41,945 nucleotides of DNA from MedAcidi-G1 sp002294285 (GCA_963999645.1 CAXEUY010000017.1:1-41945); one strand, 5' to 3'. Positions 31,348 to 40,773 are shown, counted from the stretch's first letter. Numbers and translations: made by a program. Notes: generated by a model from the letters alone, not told the origin.

Positions 31348-32118
31348 TTAACGTTGCCCAGATAAGGCACGGTTTTTGACTTTTGCTTTCATGTAGTCGC
31401 GGTTCATAAACGCAATAAAGTCGAGATTTATTTCTTTGGGACATGCTTCATGACACTCTCCATGATTCGTGCATGAACCAAAAAACTCTTCCATAGTCCC
31501 AACCATTGATTCTGTTCTTTTCCATCTTTCTGCCTGCCCTTGAGGTAATGAAGCCATGTGAGCGAGTTTTGCCGATGTGAATAATTGTGCGGCAGAGTTT
31601 GGGCAAGCTGCTACACAGGCACCACATCCAATGCAGGCTGCAGCATCAAAAGCTTGATCAGCTGCCTCTTTTGGAACTGGAGTCAGATTCGCGTCAGAGG
31701 CTGCACCAGTATTGACGGAAATGTATCCTCCTGATTCGATTATTTGATCAAAAGGAGACCTATCAACTACTAGATCGCGAATGACCGGAAATGACACTGC
31801 CCTAAAAGGTTCAATAACAATCTCATCACCGTCAGAAAATTCACGCATATGCAATTGGCAAGTAGTTGTTGCTTTTCTCGGGCCGTGGGCTTGTCCATTA
31901 ATCATCACACCACAAGTACCGCAGATTCCCTCTCGGCAATCACTTTCGATAGCTACAGGTTCAAGTCCCTGATTGTTCAATTCTTCGTTAAGAAGATCAA
32001 TCATTTCCAGAAAAGAAGCTTCAGTAGTTATTTGTTGAGTGTATTTTTCAAAAGACCCTTTAGTGTTAGGGCCTTCTTGTCTCCAGATTTTTAGATTTAC
32101 TGTGATCGTTTCTGACAT
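31348..32118 (-). CDS. sdhB: Succinate dehydrogenase iron-sulfur subunit
   Basis: Electron-transfer subunit of complex II. The 256-residue protein has the plant-type ferredoxin domain with Cys61, Cys66 and Cys69 (CREGICGTCG) and Cys87 for the [2Fe-2S] cluster. The C-terminal ferredoxin domain has CIGCGACVAACP (Cys162, 165, 168, 172) and a second set in CTNHGECHEACPKE for the [4Fe-4S] and [3Fe-4S] clusters. The order sdhC-sdhA-sdhB and the sequence style match the actinobacterial/Bacteroidetes-type menaquinone enzymes. It starts 7 bp after sdhA. Confidence 0.95.
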   Translation of the reverse strand: MSETITVNLKIWRQEGPNTKGSFEKYTQQITTEASFLEMIDLLNEELNNQGLEPVAIESDCREGICGTCGVMINGQAHGPRKATTTCQLHMREFSDGDEIVIEPFRAVSFPVIRDLVVDRSPFDQIIESGGYISVNTGAASDANLTPVPKEAADQAFDAAACIGCGACVAACPNSAAQLFTSAKLAHMASLPQGQAERWKRTESMVGTMEEFFGSCTNHGECHEACPKEINLDFIAFMNRDYMKAKVKNRALSGQR

Positions 32119-32125
32119 TTATCTC

Positions 32126-34060
32126 TCACTTATAACTTCGCTGGGTAAGGGTCACATTTTCGAACTCAAGTTCTTCGACATGTCTAGTTTGTAAAACGTT
32201 CTGTTCTTTCCATTCCCATGCCGCGACATGGGTAAAGTTTTCATCATCCCTCTGAGCTTCGCCTTCAGAGGTTTGATGCTCTTCTCTGAAGTGACCACCA
32301 CAAGACTCTTCTCGTTCCAACGCATCCTGTGCCATTAGTTCTGCCAATTCGAAGAAATCAGAGACCCTCCCAGCTTTCTCTAAAGAGAGGTTCAGGGTGT
32401 CGGCGCTACCCAGAACTCGTACATCGCTGAAGAATTCTTCTTTTAATGCGGCGATTTCCGATTTTGCTTTTTCAAGGCCTTCTTTATTTCTACTCATGCC
32501 TATGTGATCCCACACAAGTCTTCCAAGCTCTCTGTGGAAGTAGTCAACTGAACGGGTTCCATTGATTGAAAGCCATTTTGAAGTTTCATCTTCAATCCCT
32601 TGAACAGCATTAGTGAAAACCGGATCATCAGTTGGAACAGCTGGTTGGCCTAGTTGATCGGCTAGGCCATCACCGATTGTGTAGGGAAGAACAAAGTAGC
32701 CATCTGCTAAACCTTGCATCAAAGCACTTGCTCCCAAACGGTTTGCACCATGGTCAGAAAAGTTTGCTTCGCCTATGGCATAAAGCCCCGGTATGGTCGT
32801 CATTAAATTGTAGTCAACCCATACGCCACCCATTGTGTAATGGATAGCCGGATAAATGCGCATTGGCGCTTCATAAGGGTTTTCCCCAGTGATACTTTCA
32901 TACATATCAAAGAGGTTTCCGTATTTTGCAGAAATAGCTGAATGACCATCTCTTTGGATAGCAGCAGAAAAATCTAAATACACACCGTTTTTTAGAGGGC
33001 CAACACCGTGCCCTTGGTCAACGACATTCTTAGCATTCCTTGACGCAACATCTCTAGGCACCAGATTTCCGAAAGCTGGATATTTAGTTTCCAGGTAATA
33101 ATCTCTTTCGTTTTCTGGAATTTCGTGTGCAACTCTGGAGTCATCGAAAGCTTTAGGAACCCAGATTCGACCGTCATTTCGAAGGGATTCAGACATCAAA
33201 GTTAATTTCGATTGGAAATCATCACTAGCAGGTATACAAGTCGGATGTATCTGCGTGTAACAAGGGTTAGCGAAAAAGGCACCACGTCTATGTGCTCTCC
33301 ATGCTGCAGTAACGTTGCTCATCATCGCATTAGTTGAAAGGAAGTAAACATTTCCATACCCGCCTGTTGCTAAAACAACTGCATGGGCGGAATGAGCAAC
33401 CACCTCACCGGAAAGTAAGTCCCGTGTAACAATTCCGCAAGCTCTTCCATCTTTTGTAACAACATCGAGTAACTCTGAACGTGTGTGTAACTCAACACTT
33501 CCAGCTGAAACCTGACGCATCATCGCCGAGTAGGCACCTAGTAGAAGTTGTTGTCCAGTTTGACCTCTTGCATAAAAAGTTCTTGAAACTTGAGCGCCAC
33601 CGAAAGAACGGTTATCTAAAAGGCCGCCATATTCCCTAGCAAAAGGAACCCCCTGAGCCGTTGCTTGGTCAATAATGTTTGTCGATACTTCTGCAAGACG
33701 ATGCACGTTAGCTTCTCTAGAGCGGTAGTCACCGCCTTTTATAGTGTCGTAAAAAAGTCTGTATACAGAATCTCCATCGTTTTTATAGTTTTTAGCCGCA
33801 TTTATTCCACCCTGAGCAGCAATGCTGTGGGCCCTACGTGGACTGTCGTGGAAAGTAAAAGCTTTTACCTTGTACCCCAATTCACCCAAGGAGGCCGCAG
33901 CAGATGCACCAGCTAAACCAGTTCCGACAACAATGACATCGAATTTTCTTTTGTTATTAGGGTTAACTAATTTCATTGAGAACTTATGGTTTTCCCATTT
34001 TTCTTCTAATGAACCATCAGGCACTCGAGAGTTAAGCACCGTATTATTGTTTTTTGCCAT
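32126..34060 (-). CDS. sdhA: Succinate dehydrogenase flavoprotein subunit
   Basis: Catalytic FAD subunit that oxidises succinate to fumarate (or the reverse). The 644 residues begin with a Rossmann FAD site (VVGTGLAGASAAASLGELG, 44-62) and the covalent-flavin histidine His78 in HSIAAQGGINAA. They contain PTCIPA, NGVYLDFS, HYTMGGVWVDY and the late FAD motif GEANFSDHGANRLGASALMQGLADG. Length and motifs match the SdhA type that pairs with a single large cytochrome b subunit. It lies 3 bp downstream of sdhC and 7 bp upstream of sdhB. Confidence 0.96.
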   Translation of the reverse strand: MAKNNNTVLNSRVPDGSLEEKWENHKFSMKLVNPNNKRKFDVIVVGTGLAGASAAASLGELGYKVKAFTFHDSPRRAHSIAAQGGINAAKNYKNDGDSVYRLFYDTIKGGDYRSREANVHRLAEVSTNIIDQATAQGVPFAREYGGLLDNRSFGGAQVSRTFYARGQTGQQLLLGAYSAMMRQVSAGSVELHTRSELLDVVTKDGRACGIVTRDLLSGEVVAHSAHAVVLATGGYGNVYFLSTNAMMSNVTAAWRAHRRGAFFANPCYTQIHPTCIPASDDFQSKLTLMSESLRNDGRIWVPKAFDDSRVAHEIPENERDYYLETKYPAFGNLVPRDVASRNAKNVVDQGHGVGPLKNGVYLDFSAAIQRDGHSAISAKYGNLFDMYESITGENPYEAPMRIYPAIHYTMGGVWVDYNLMTTIPGLYAIGEANFSDHGANRLGASALMQGLADGYFVLPYTIGDGLADQLGQPAVPTDDPVFTNAVQGIEDETSKWLSINGTRSVDYFHRELGRLVWDHIGMSRNKEGLEKAKSEIAALKEEFFSDVRVLGSADTLNLSLEKAGRVSDFFELAELMAQDALEREESCGGHFREEHQTSEGEAQRDDENFTHVAAWEWKEQNVLQTRHVEELEFENVTLTQRSYK

Positions 34061-34063
34061 GGC

Positions 34064-34915
34064 TTAGTGGTCCTCTAGTTGTTTTGTCAGGCATGCCAAA
34101 ATTTCATCATTACTGGCAAGATCGTTTACTTGACAAAGGCGTTCATCTTCATCTATCAGATTGGCCTGAGTCATAATCGGGAAACTGAGATTCCCTAAAA
34201 GAATTAAACCAGCGAAACTCGCAGCAAAACCTTTACGTAAATGGTTGTATTTAGGGTTGTTTATTCCAAGGCTTTGAAACATTGACCAAGCTCCATGAAA
34301 GATATGCCAAGCTAAAGCCATATTTGCTACCACGTAAAAAATAGCTACCGGAATTCTAGAAAGTGAAGAGTAGAGATTGTGGTATGGGTCACCGGGAACA
34401 AAATCATCACCTAACCACCAGCCCCACGTCAGATCTGCAAGATGGTAAAAAAGGAATAAGGCAATAATTGGACCGGTCCAACGCATTGTGCGACTTGCAT
34501 AATTTGCAGCGATGTATTCTCTCCCACCTTCATATTTTTTCTCACCACCTTGGAAAGAGGCGTTTAGACTCGATTTGCGACTCATTTCCTTAAGTGTGAT
34601 CGCTGAGTGAAGGTGCAGGGCAAACATTACCATTAGTCCTAATCTCAAAAGCCAAAGAATCAGTGATCTTGGCAGAATTCCGCTTCCTAGATTTCTCAGA
34701 GATTCTGCGTATTCATGCATTTTCGCGGGACCTTCATAAACATGAAGATTTCCAATCATATGAATTAGGACGAAACCTAAAAGGCCGATTCCTGTCAAAG
34801 CCATTACCCATTTTCTACCAACAGCTGTTTGATAAAGGTTTAGAGGAAAAGGCCATTCGCGACGGCTTTGTCGAATTGGCTTTACTCGGTATCTTTCGGT
34901 GGTTGTTTGAGTCAT
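34064..34915 (-). CDS. sdhC: Succinate dehydrogenase cytochrome b558 subunit
   Basis: Membrane anchor of complex II, a single 283-residue polypeptide with five hydrophobic segments rather than the separate SdhC and SdhD of E. coli. Candidate haem-ligand histidines occur in VLIHMIGNLHVYEG, FALHLHSAI, LFYHLADLTWG and LAWHIFHGAWS, consistent with the di-haem b558-type anchor known from Bacillus, Wolinella and Bacteroidetes, which works with menaquinone. GGAGA before the ATG is a good ribosome binding site. It is the first gene of the sdhCAB operon. Confidence 0.92.
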   Translation of the reverse strand: MTQTTTERYRVKPIRQSRREWPFPLNLYQTAVGRKWVMALTGIGLLGFVLIHMIGNLHVYEGPAKMHEYAESLRNLGSGILPRSLILWLLRLGLMVMFALHLHSAITLKEMSRKSSLNASFQGGEKKYEGGREYIAANYASRTMRWTGPIIALFLFYHLADLTWGWWLGDDFVPGDPYHNLYSSLSRIPVAIFYVVANMALAWHIFHGAWSMFQSLGINNPKYNHLRKGFAASFAGLILLGNLSFPIMTQANLIDEDERLCQVNDLASNDEILACLTKQLEDH

Positions 34916-34977
34916 GGTTTCTCCGGGTCAAGCCGGTTTATCTGGGCAAAATGACACTACTTTAAACGCTACCCGAG

Positions 34978-35042
34978 AGTATCTCCTTGTAGATGTATCC
35001 ATGCAAAAGGTCACACTATATTTTTTCTTTCCTTAAAAACAA
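34978..35042 (-). promoter_or_regulatory. Candidate promoters of the sdh operon
   Basis: Two minus-strand candidates lie upstream of sdhC. The proximal one is TTGCAT (35001-35006), a 17-nt spacer and GATACT (34978-34983). The distal one is TTGTTT (35037-35042), a 16-nt spacer and TATAGT (35015-35020). Either would leave a leader of about 55-95 nt, in line with the ribosome binding site at sdhC. The rest of the 231-bp gap holds no other gene that I can see. Confidence 0.38.
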
Positions 35043-35111
35043 GTGCAGTTAACAAAATGTTTCTCAATTACATCCGTAATTCATTGAAATTTTTTTTAGT
35101 TCGCTCCGGTA

Positions 35112-35140
35112 TTTAAATGAGGCAAAAGGATCGCTAGGGT
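35112..35140 (+). promoter_or_regulatory. Leaderless promoter of the MoxR-like ATPase gene
   Basis: TTTAAA (35112-35117), a 17-nt spacer and TAGGGT (35135-35140), ending 6 nt before the ATG at 35147; no ribosome binding site. Confidence 0.5.
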
Positions 35141-35146
35141 TTCGCC

Positions 35147-36589
35147 ATGGGTAATTTGTTTTCGAGAAATAGAAATACTCAACGACCAGCTAATTTAGGT
35201 GAACTTAAAGCCAGCGGCTGGGAGTCGATTCCAGTAAAAGAAGAACTTAGAAGAAATCTGGTTGCAAGAATACGTAACGGTGATTCTTTGTTTTCAGGAG
35301 TTCATGGCTACGAAGAGACAGTCATGCCTCAGTTGGAGAACGCAATATTAGCAGGCCACGATGTAATTTTTCTTGGAGAGAGAGGGCAAGCTAAAACACG
35401 TTTAATTCGAGGTTTGGTTCAACTATTAGACGAGTGGATGCCGGTAGTGGCCGGATCAGAGATAAATGACGATCCTTTCTCACCAGTTTCAAAACATGCC
35501 AAGGACTTAATTTCCCAATTAGGTCAAAACACTCCAATTGAATGGGTGCACAGGGACCTCAGGTACGGAGAGAAACTAGCAACTCCGGACACATCAATAG
35601 CTGATCTGATAGGTGAGGTTGATCCAATAAAAGTCGCTGAAGGCAGATATCTCTCAGATGAGCTAACTCTTCACTATGGACTAGTGCCGCGAACGAACCG
35701 AGGGTTGTTTGCTATTAATGAACTCCCAGATTTGGCAGAGAGAATCCAAGTTGGACTACTAAACGTTTTGGAGGAAAGAGACATTCAAATAAGAGGTTAC
35801 AAAATTCGTCTTCCTCTTGACGTTGTTTTGTTCGCATCCGCAAATCCTGAGGATTACACCAATAGAGGTCGGATCATTACGCCTTTAAAGGATCGTTTTG
35901 GTTCTCAAATTAGAACCCATTATCCAACTGCACCAGAAATAGAAATGGACATTGTAGAGCAAGAGGCGTCAATTCCTTCAGTAGGTGAACTAGAAGTCAA
36001 TGTCCCAAATTTCATGACCAGAGTGATAGCAGTTCTAACACAAGAAGCGCGCAATAGCCCTCACTTAAATCAGAGGTCAGGAGTTTCAGTTCGAATGAGT
36101 GTCACTAACCAGGAAGCTATGATTGCTAACTCTGTTCGGCGGGCGTTGCGGAACAAAGAAAATGAAGCAGTGCCAAGAATTTCAGATTTGAACGCATTGA
36201 TTGCTGCAACAGCAGGAAAAGTGGAAATAGAAAGTTTAGATGAAGAACGTGACTCTGAAATTGTGAATCAGCTATTAAATGAAGCAGTACTAAATGTGTT
36301 TCGTGATCTTGTTCCTAGTGATTTACATCAGCCGATCATTGAAGCTTTTGAAAATCTGGAAGGAATTTCAACAGGTGAAGACATAAAATCTGATGATTAT
36401 CAAGATGTAGTCAGCTCAAAAGTCCCAGCACTTAAACCTGCGGTTGAAATGGTTTTAGAAGGAAACGATTCAAATGGTTCAGCCTTAACAGCTAGTGCCG
36501 TTGAGTTGATTCTGGAAGGATTGCATCTGTCAAAGAGACTAAATAAGTATGCGTCGGGCGCCCGAGCAAATTATGCCGCTCGTCAGTGA
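35147..36589 (+). CDS. MoxR-like AAA+ ATPase (magnesium-chelatase/RavA type)
   Basis: A 480-residue AAA+ protein. Walker A is GERGQAKT (77-84), Walker B is in LFAINELPDL (187-196, with Glu in the usual acidic position), and sensor 1 is FASANPEDYTNRGRI (229-243). An insertion with RDLRYGEKLATPDTSIADLIGEVDP precedes Walker B, as in MoxR/chelatase-type ATPases. The C-terminal ~180 residues are helical and acidic. Such ATPases act as chaperones or remodelers with a VWA-domain partner; a VWA protein is encoded about 2 kb downstream at 38662, and actinobacteria often carry these two as neighbours. The client is unknown. Confidence 0.88.
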   Translation: MGNLFSRNRNTQRPANLGELKASGWESIPVKEELRRNLVARIRNGDSLFSGVHGYEETVMPQLENAILAGHDVIFLGERGQAKTRLIRGLVQLLDEWMPVVAGSEINDDPFSPVSKHAKDLISQLGQNTPIEWVHRDLRYGEKLATPDTSIADLIGEVDPIKVAEGRYLSDELTLHYGLVPRTNRGLFAINELPDLAERIQVGLLNVLEERDIQIRGYKIRLPLDVVLFASANPEDYTNRGRIITPLKDRFGSQIRTHYPTAPEIEMDIVEQEASIPSVGELEVNVPNFMTRVIAVLTQEARNSPHLNQRSGVSVRMSVTNQEAMIANSVRRALRNKENEAVPRISDLNALIAATAGKVEIESLDEERDSEIVNQLLNEAVLNVFRDLVPSDLHQPIIEAFENLEGISTGEDIKSDDYQDVVSSKVPALKPAVEMVLEGNDSNGSALTASAVELILEGLHLSKRLNKYASGARANYAARQ

Positions 36590-36601
36590 AGTTTGATCAA
36601 A

Positions 36602-37441
36602 TTAATTTCTTGTCATAATTCCGTTATCAAAAACAACTCTGTCTCCGACGCGCGTCTGAAACAGAATTTGATCTGACTCTTCCCAAGCGTGAATTTCTAA
36701 TACCTCACCAGGCATAACAGGCGATTTGAATCTTCCACCCATACTTCCGAAACGTACAGGGTCAGAATCACACAATGCATGCAGTAACGCGCGTCCAGTA
36801 AATCCGTAGGTGCATAGACCATGAAGGATTGGTTTATCGAAACCGGCTGCCGAAGCGAATGAAGGATCTGAGTGTAGTGGATTGCGATCACCGTTTAATC
36901 TGTAAAGAAGAGCTTGGTCAGTTCTTGTTTCGTATGAAACAAGATGGTCGGCGTCACGGTCTGGCAAATTCCATTCAGTTGCAGGCCCACGATCACCTCC
37001 CCAACCTCCTTCGCCTCCAATGAACAAGCCTGATTTTGTGCTCCACATTGGATTTCCTTCACTGTCAGCGACATCTGTCTCAAGGTAAACAAGTGCTGCT
37101 TTACCTTTGTCGTATATAGGACCAATTTTTCCAGTTGATACTGCAGTTCCAGCTGCTGGAAGAGGTTGATGTAGGGTAATCTCCTGTTCAGCGTGAAGAA
37201 GGTTTACGGGGTTGAAATCCCCAAAACTTGGAGTGCTTCCTCCACCCATAACTACGACTTGGGTAGGAAAAGCCACTTGGTTGATTCCGTTACTGTTTTC
37301 AGTTGTAAATTCAAGCTCGAAACCTGTCGGATCAGAAACTCCTGCTCCTACACCAAGTGCGTATAACAAACTGTCTTTCGATGTCCATGAAAATTCTGCA
37401 GGTTCTCCTACGGATCCTGACGCATCTGGATTAATTGGCAT
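36602..37441 (-). CDS. MaoC-family enoyl-CoA hydratase (double hotdog)
   Basis: A 279-residue protein with an N-terminal degenerate and a C-terminal catalytic hotdog domain. The hydratase-2 motif is clear: YRLNGDRNPLHSDPSFA followed by AGFDKPILHGLCTYGFTGRALL (about residues 185-220), with the catalytic Asp and His. These enzymes hydrate 2-enoyl-CoAs to (R)-3-hydroxyacyl-CoAs in fatty-acid or steroid side-chain oxidation. A perfect AGGAGG precedes the ATG. It is on the minus strand, divergent from the phosphotransferase gene, and it separates the MoxR and VWA genes. Confidence 0.9.
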   Translation of the reverse strand: MPINPDASGSVGEPAEFSWTSKDSLLYALGVGAGVSDPTGFELEFTTENSNGINQVAFPTQVVVMGGGSTPSFGDFNPVNLLHAEQEITLHQPLPAAGTAVSTGKIGPIYDKGKAALVYLETDVADSEGNPMWSTKSGLFIGGEGGWGGDRGPATEWNLPDRDADHLVSYETRTDQALLYRLNGDRNPLHSDPSFASAAGFDKPILHGLCTYGFTGRALLHALCDSDPVRFGSMGGRFKSPVMPGEVLEIHAWEESDQILFQTRVGDRVVFDNGIMTRN

Positions 37442-37544
37442 AATTTCCTCCTGTTTTCTAGATAAGAATCTACTACATGGAAGGTGATAGCCAACAAGGC
37501 TGATAAATAGAAATATGAGCTACCTCGATTAGAGTCTGATCATA

Positions 37545-38543
37545 ATGAATTTGTCCCCAGAGCTTATAAATGAAAGTTCATTGAAAGAATGGTTTGATAC
37601 GCAAGGCCTTGGAAAAGGTGAAGACATTTCTTTTGAGCGTGTAAAAGCAGGCGAATCAAATGAAGTTTTTATCGTCAAACGATCTACTAGTCGTTGGGTG
37701 TTGCGAAGACCTTCATTAGTTCCTCTGTCATTTGATGGTTCCAATAGAATCATGGAAAGAGAATTTAAATTTCAATCAGCGTTAGAAGGAACGAAAGTAC
37801 CTCACGCAAAAGCGATTTCTTTGTGCACAGACATTTCGGTGACAGGATCATTTTTTTATGTAATGGAATGGGTAGACGGCATGGTTCCCACTGACCCTAT
37901 TCCCAATGAATTAGGTGGAATCGATTCATATCATCACATAGCGATTCAACTTCTTGAAGCGTTGGGAGAATTGGCCTCAGTAGACTATGAGGCTGCTGGT
38001 CTAGCTGACTTGGGCCGTCCAGAAGGTTTTCTTGAAAGACAAGTGGGGCGTTGGAAAGGCCAACTCGACTCATACCAAAACAGAGAAATCCCTGGAATAG
38101 ACAAAGTGGCAAAATGGCTTGAAGACAACAGGCCAAGAAAAACTACCCCTGGAGTAATGCATGGTGATTACAACTTTCATAACATGCTTTTTTCCAAAGA
38201 TAAAAAACCATCTCTATTGGCTGTTCTGGATTGGGAAAACGCAACAATAGGTGACCCCTTAATGGATCTAGGGTATTTAATGGGGACACTTAATTTTGAA
38301 CATAAAAACATGCCGACTAAAACTCAATCTATTTCCTTGTGGTCGGATCGATCCGGAATAAAAGCGGAGTCACTTGGCTGGTATGTCGTGATGAGCAAGT
38401 TCAAACTTGCCTGCATGTTGGAAGGTGTTTATGTCCGCCAAGTTGAAAATTCGACTAGAGAAACAACGACATTTTTAGGAGAAATGGTGGTCAGGCTCAT
38501 TGACGATGCAACCGAATTTATTCCAAAAGCTGCAGACTGGTAG
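37545..38543 (+). CDS. Phosphotransferase family protein (APH/ACAD10-like kinase fold)
   Basis: A 332-residue protein-kinase-like phosphotransferase. The N-lobe has ESNEVFIVKR and WVLRRPS; the catalytic loop is MHGDYNFHNMLF (about 205-216) with the Asp and Asn, followed by the metal-binding LDWENATIGDPLMDLGYL. This closely resembles the aminoglycoside-phosphotransferase-like group related to the kinase part of ACAD10, which in actinobacteria usually sits among acyl-CoA genes and phosphorylates hydroxyacyl substrates rather than antibiotics; the neighbouring MaoC gene agrees. Antibiotic resistance is not implied. The ATG at 37545 has only a weak signal upstream. Confidence 0.85.
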   Translation: MNLSPELINESSLKEWFDTQGLGKGEDISFERVKAGESNEVFIVKRSTSRWVLRRPSLVPLSFDGSNRIMEREFKFQSALEGTKVPHAKAISLCTDISVTGSFFYVMEWVDGMVPTDPIPNELGGIDSYHHIAIQLLEALGELASVDYEAAGLADLGRPEGFLERQVGRWKGQLDSYQNREIPGIDKVAKWLEDNRPRKTTPGVMHGDYNFHNMLFSKDKKPSLLAVLDWENATIGDPLMDLGYLMGTLNFEHKNMPTKTQSISLWSDRSGIKAESLGWYVVMSKFKLACMLEGVYVRQVENSTRETTTFLGEMVVRLIDDATEFIPKAADW

Positions 38544-38635
38544 TGACAACCGTTCAAGAAATTTTTTCTTTTCTTCTCTTATTTATTTCGTTTTGTCTAT
38601 TAGCTATTTGTAAACACAAGAAGGTAAGTTCTTAA
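38543..38635 (+). CDS. Possible 30-residue single-helix membrane microprotein
   Basis: The last base of the phosphotransferase TAG stop begins a GTG (TAGTG) that opens a 30-codon frame to TAA. It encodes a short polar start, one hydrophobic segment (IFSFLLLFISFCLLAIC, about 7-23) and a basic tail KHKKVSS. The one-base overlap would allow translational coupling, but no good ribosome binding site is visible. Hydrophobic-then-basic layout is typical of real membrane microproteins, yet chance frames of this size occur in A+T-rich DNA. I report it as plausible only; the rest of the 118-bp gap holds the VWA ribosome binding site. Confidence 0.35.
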   Translation: MTTVQEIFSFLLLFISFCLLAICKHKKVSS

Positions 38636-38661
38636 AAGGTTTTTAGAAAAATGGAGTTGTA

Positions 38662-40683
38662 GTGCACGACGAAACAAGACATTTCAGTGGAGTTCGTCGT
38701 TTCACCTATTCGAAGTGGGATGGAACCCAACAGATATCGGAGCTTGACGCCAACGCGTTAATGGAGGCTTTGGGTGATGAGCTAATCGAACACGGAGATC
38801 CTAATTCAGCGTTACGAAGATTAATGCAACGAGGTTTGGATTTTGAAGGTGGAAGATTAGAGGGTTTAAGAGACATACTCCAAAAACTAAGACAAAAAAG
38901 ACAAGACACGATTGAACAAAACAGTTTGGGAGGTATTTATGACGAGATTAATGAGGCGCTCGAGCAGGTAATTTCAACCGAACGTGAATCGCTTGAAGCA
39001 ATACAGAATCGGTTTAGAGATGATAAAAGAAAACAAGAAATAAATGACGAAGCTTTAAAGGCTAGAAGAGATGAACTTGATTTGTTAGAACATGAAAATC
39101 TTGCAAGTCGTGTTAAGGGGTTAAGTGATTACGACTTCACTTCAACTGCCGCAGCACAAAAGTTTGAAGAGCTTGTAAACGATTTACGCGAACAGTTAAT
39201 GCAACAAGCTATTGATCAAATGGCCGGAGAGATGAAAAATATGACCTCAGAAGACATGTCGAGAATGAAAGACATGTTGGCTGCTTTGAATGAGATGCTC
39301 AATCAAAAACAAGAAGGTGAGGAACCAGATTTTGAAAAGTTCATGCATGAATACGGCGATTTTTTTCCTGAAAATCCGAAAAGTTTAGAAGAACTTTTAG
39401 AAGTGATGGCTCAGAGAATGGCGACCATGGAACAAATTTTAAATTCTATGTCCCCTGAGCAAAGAGCGCAGCTTGAAGAATTATCTGAGCAACTCCTAGA
39501 AGATATGGATTTACGTTGGCAGATGGATCAGTTATCTGAAAATTTGCGAGAAGCATTTCCGAAAATGGGGTGGGAGCAAGCAGTTGAATTTAAGGGAGAT
39601 AACTCTTTAAATCTTCCGGAGGCAATTCAGACTTTCGAAGACCTTGCTGATTTAGATCGCTTAGAACAAATGTTGAGAAATGTTTCAAACCCAGGAGCAT
39701 TGTCAGAAGTTGACAATGATAAAGTCCGAGAGCTTTTAGGAGAAGAGTCAGCAGAGAGTCTTGAAAGATTGTCTCAAATGAGCAAAATGCTTGAAGAGTC
39801 TGGATTAGTTGAGAGTAAAGAAGGTCAGCTCAGTTTGACGCCAAAAGCAATCAGGAAGTTAGGTCAAAACGCTTTAGCTGATCTTTATAGGCGTATATCT
39901 AAAGATCGCGCAGGTAGGCATAATGCAGAAACAATCGGAGCTGGGCATGAACGAGACTATGCAACTAAAAGCTATGAGTTCGGAGATCCATTCAATTTGA
40001 ATATAGAGAGGACAGTCAGAAATGGACTTGTTCGCAACGGTTCAGGAACACCTGTAGATCTAAAGCCAGAGGATTTTGAAATTGAACGTACAGAAGCAAC
40101 AGTTCAAGCTTCGACTGTTTTGATGCTTGATCTTTCTCTCTCAATGCCGATGCGAGACAATTTCCTGCCCGCAAAGAAAGTCGCGATGGCTTTGAATTCG
40201 TTGATATCAGGTCAGTTCCCTAGAGATTTTTTGGGTGTAGTTACTTTCAGTGAAATAGCAAGAGAGATAAGACCGGAAAAACTTCCGGAGGTTTCATGGG
40301 ACTATGTTTATGGAACAAACATGCAACATGGCCTATTACTTGCTCGACGAATGCTGGCAAAACAGAGCGGTACCAAACAAATAATCATGGTTACTGATGG
40401 AGAGCCAACTGCTCATATAACTGAAGAAGGGTTTCCTTTTTTTAGTTACCCACCTTCATCTGAGACTGTTGAAAAAACTCTTTTAGAAGTTAAACGCTGC
40501 ACTCGAGATGATATTCGAATAAATGTGTTTATGTTGGACGCGACCCCTTACCTGACTCGTTTCATAGAGCATGTAACCAAAATGAATGGCGGTAGAGCTT
40601 TTTTCACTACAAATCAGAGTTTGGGGGACTACTTACTTGTTGATTTTGTTGAACAGCGTCGCTCTTTCACGTCAGCCAGATAA
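38662..40683 (+). CDS. VWA-domain protein, partner of the MoxR-like ATPase
   Basis: A 673-residue protein with a long, charged, helical N-terminal part (about 60-460, coiled-coil-like and Glu/Met-rich) and a C-terminal von Willebrand A domain. The MIDAS metal site shows DLSLS (Asp490, Ser492, Ser494) and VTDGEPTAH near 578. No signal peptide or membrane helix is seen, so it is probably cytoplasmic. In MoxR-VWA systems the VWA protein acts as adaptor between the ATPase and its client; the ATPase gene lies upstream at 35147. GGAG 5 nt before the GTG sets the start. Confidence 0.87.
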   Translation: MHDETRHFSGVRRFTYSKWDGTQQISELDANALMEALGDELIEHGDPNSALRRLMQRGLDFEGGRLEGLRDILQKLRQKRQDTIEQNSLGGIYDEINEALEQVISTERESLEAIQNRFRDDKRKQEINDEALKARRDELDLLEHENLASRVKGLSDYDFTSTAAAQKFEELVNDLREQLMQQAIDQMAGEMKNMTSEDMSRMKDMLAALNEMLNQKQEGEEPDFEKFMHEYGDFFPENPKSLEELLEVMAQRMATMEQILNSMSPEQRAQLEELSEQLLEDMDLRWQMDQLSENLREAFPKMGWEQAVEFKGDNSLNLPEAIQTFEDLADLDRLEQMLRNVSNPGALSEVDNDKVRELLGEESAESLERLSQMSKMLEESGLVESKEGQLSLTPKAIRKLGQNALADLYRRISKDRAGRHNAETIGAGHERDYATKSYEFGDPFNLNIERTVRNGLVRNGSGTPVDLKPEDFEIERTEATVQASTVLMLDLSLSMPMRDNFLPAKKVAMALNSLISGQFPRDFLGVVTFSEIAREIRPEKLPEVSWDYVYGTNMQHGLLLARRMLAKQSGTKQIIMVTDGEPTAHITEEGFPFFSYPPSSETVEKTLLEVKRCTRDDIRINVFMLDATPYLTRFIEHVTKMNGGRAFFTTNQSLGDYLLVDFVEQRRSFTSAR

Positions 40684-40737
40684 AACTCAAAAACACTACC
40701 TTTAAAGCAAATTTTTCAAGTTTTTATTGTCGCGGTA

Positions 40738-40767
40738 TTGCTTTTTCACTAATAACAATGGTGTAAT
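40738..40767 (+). promoter_or_regulatory. Leaderless promoter of the first whiB gene
   Basis: TTGCTT (40738-40743), an 18-nt spacer and TGTAAT (40762-40767), ending 6 nt before the ATG at 40774; this favours 40774 over the adjacent ATG at 40771. Confidence 0.42.
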
Positions 40768-40773
40768 TACATG

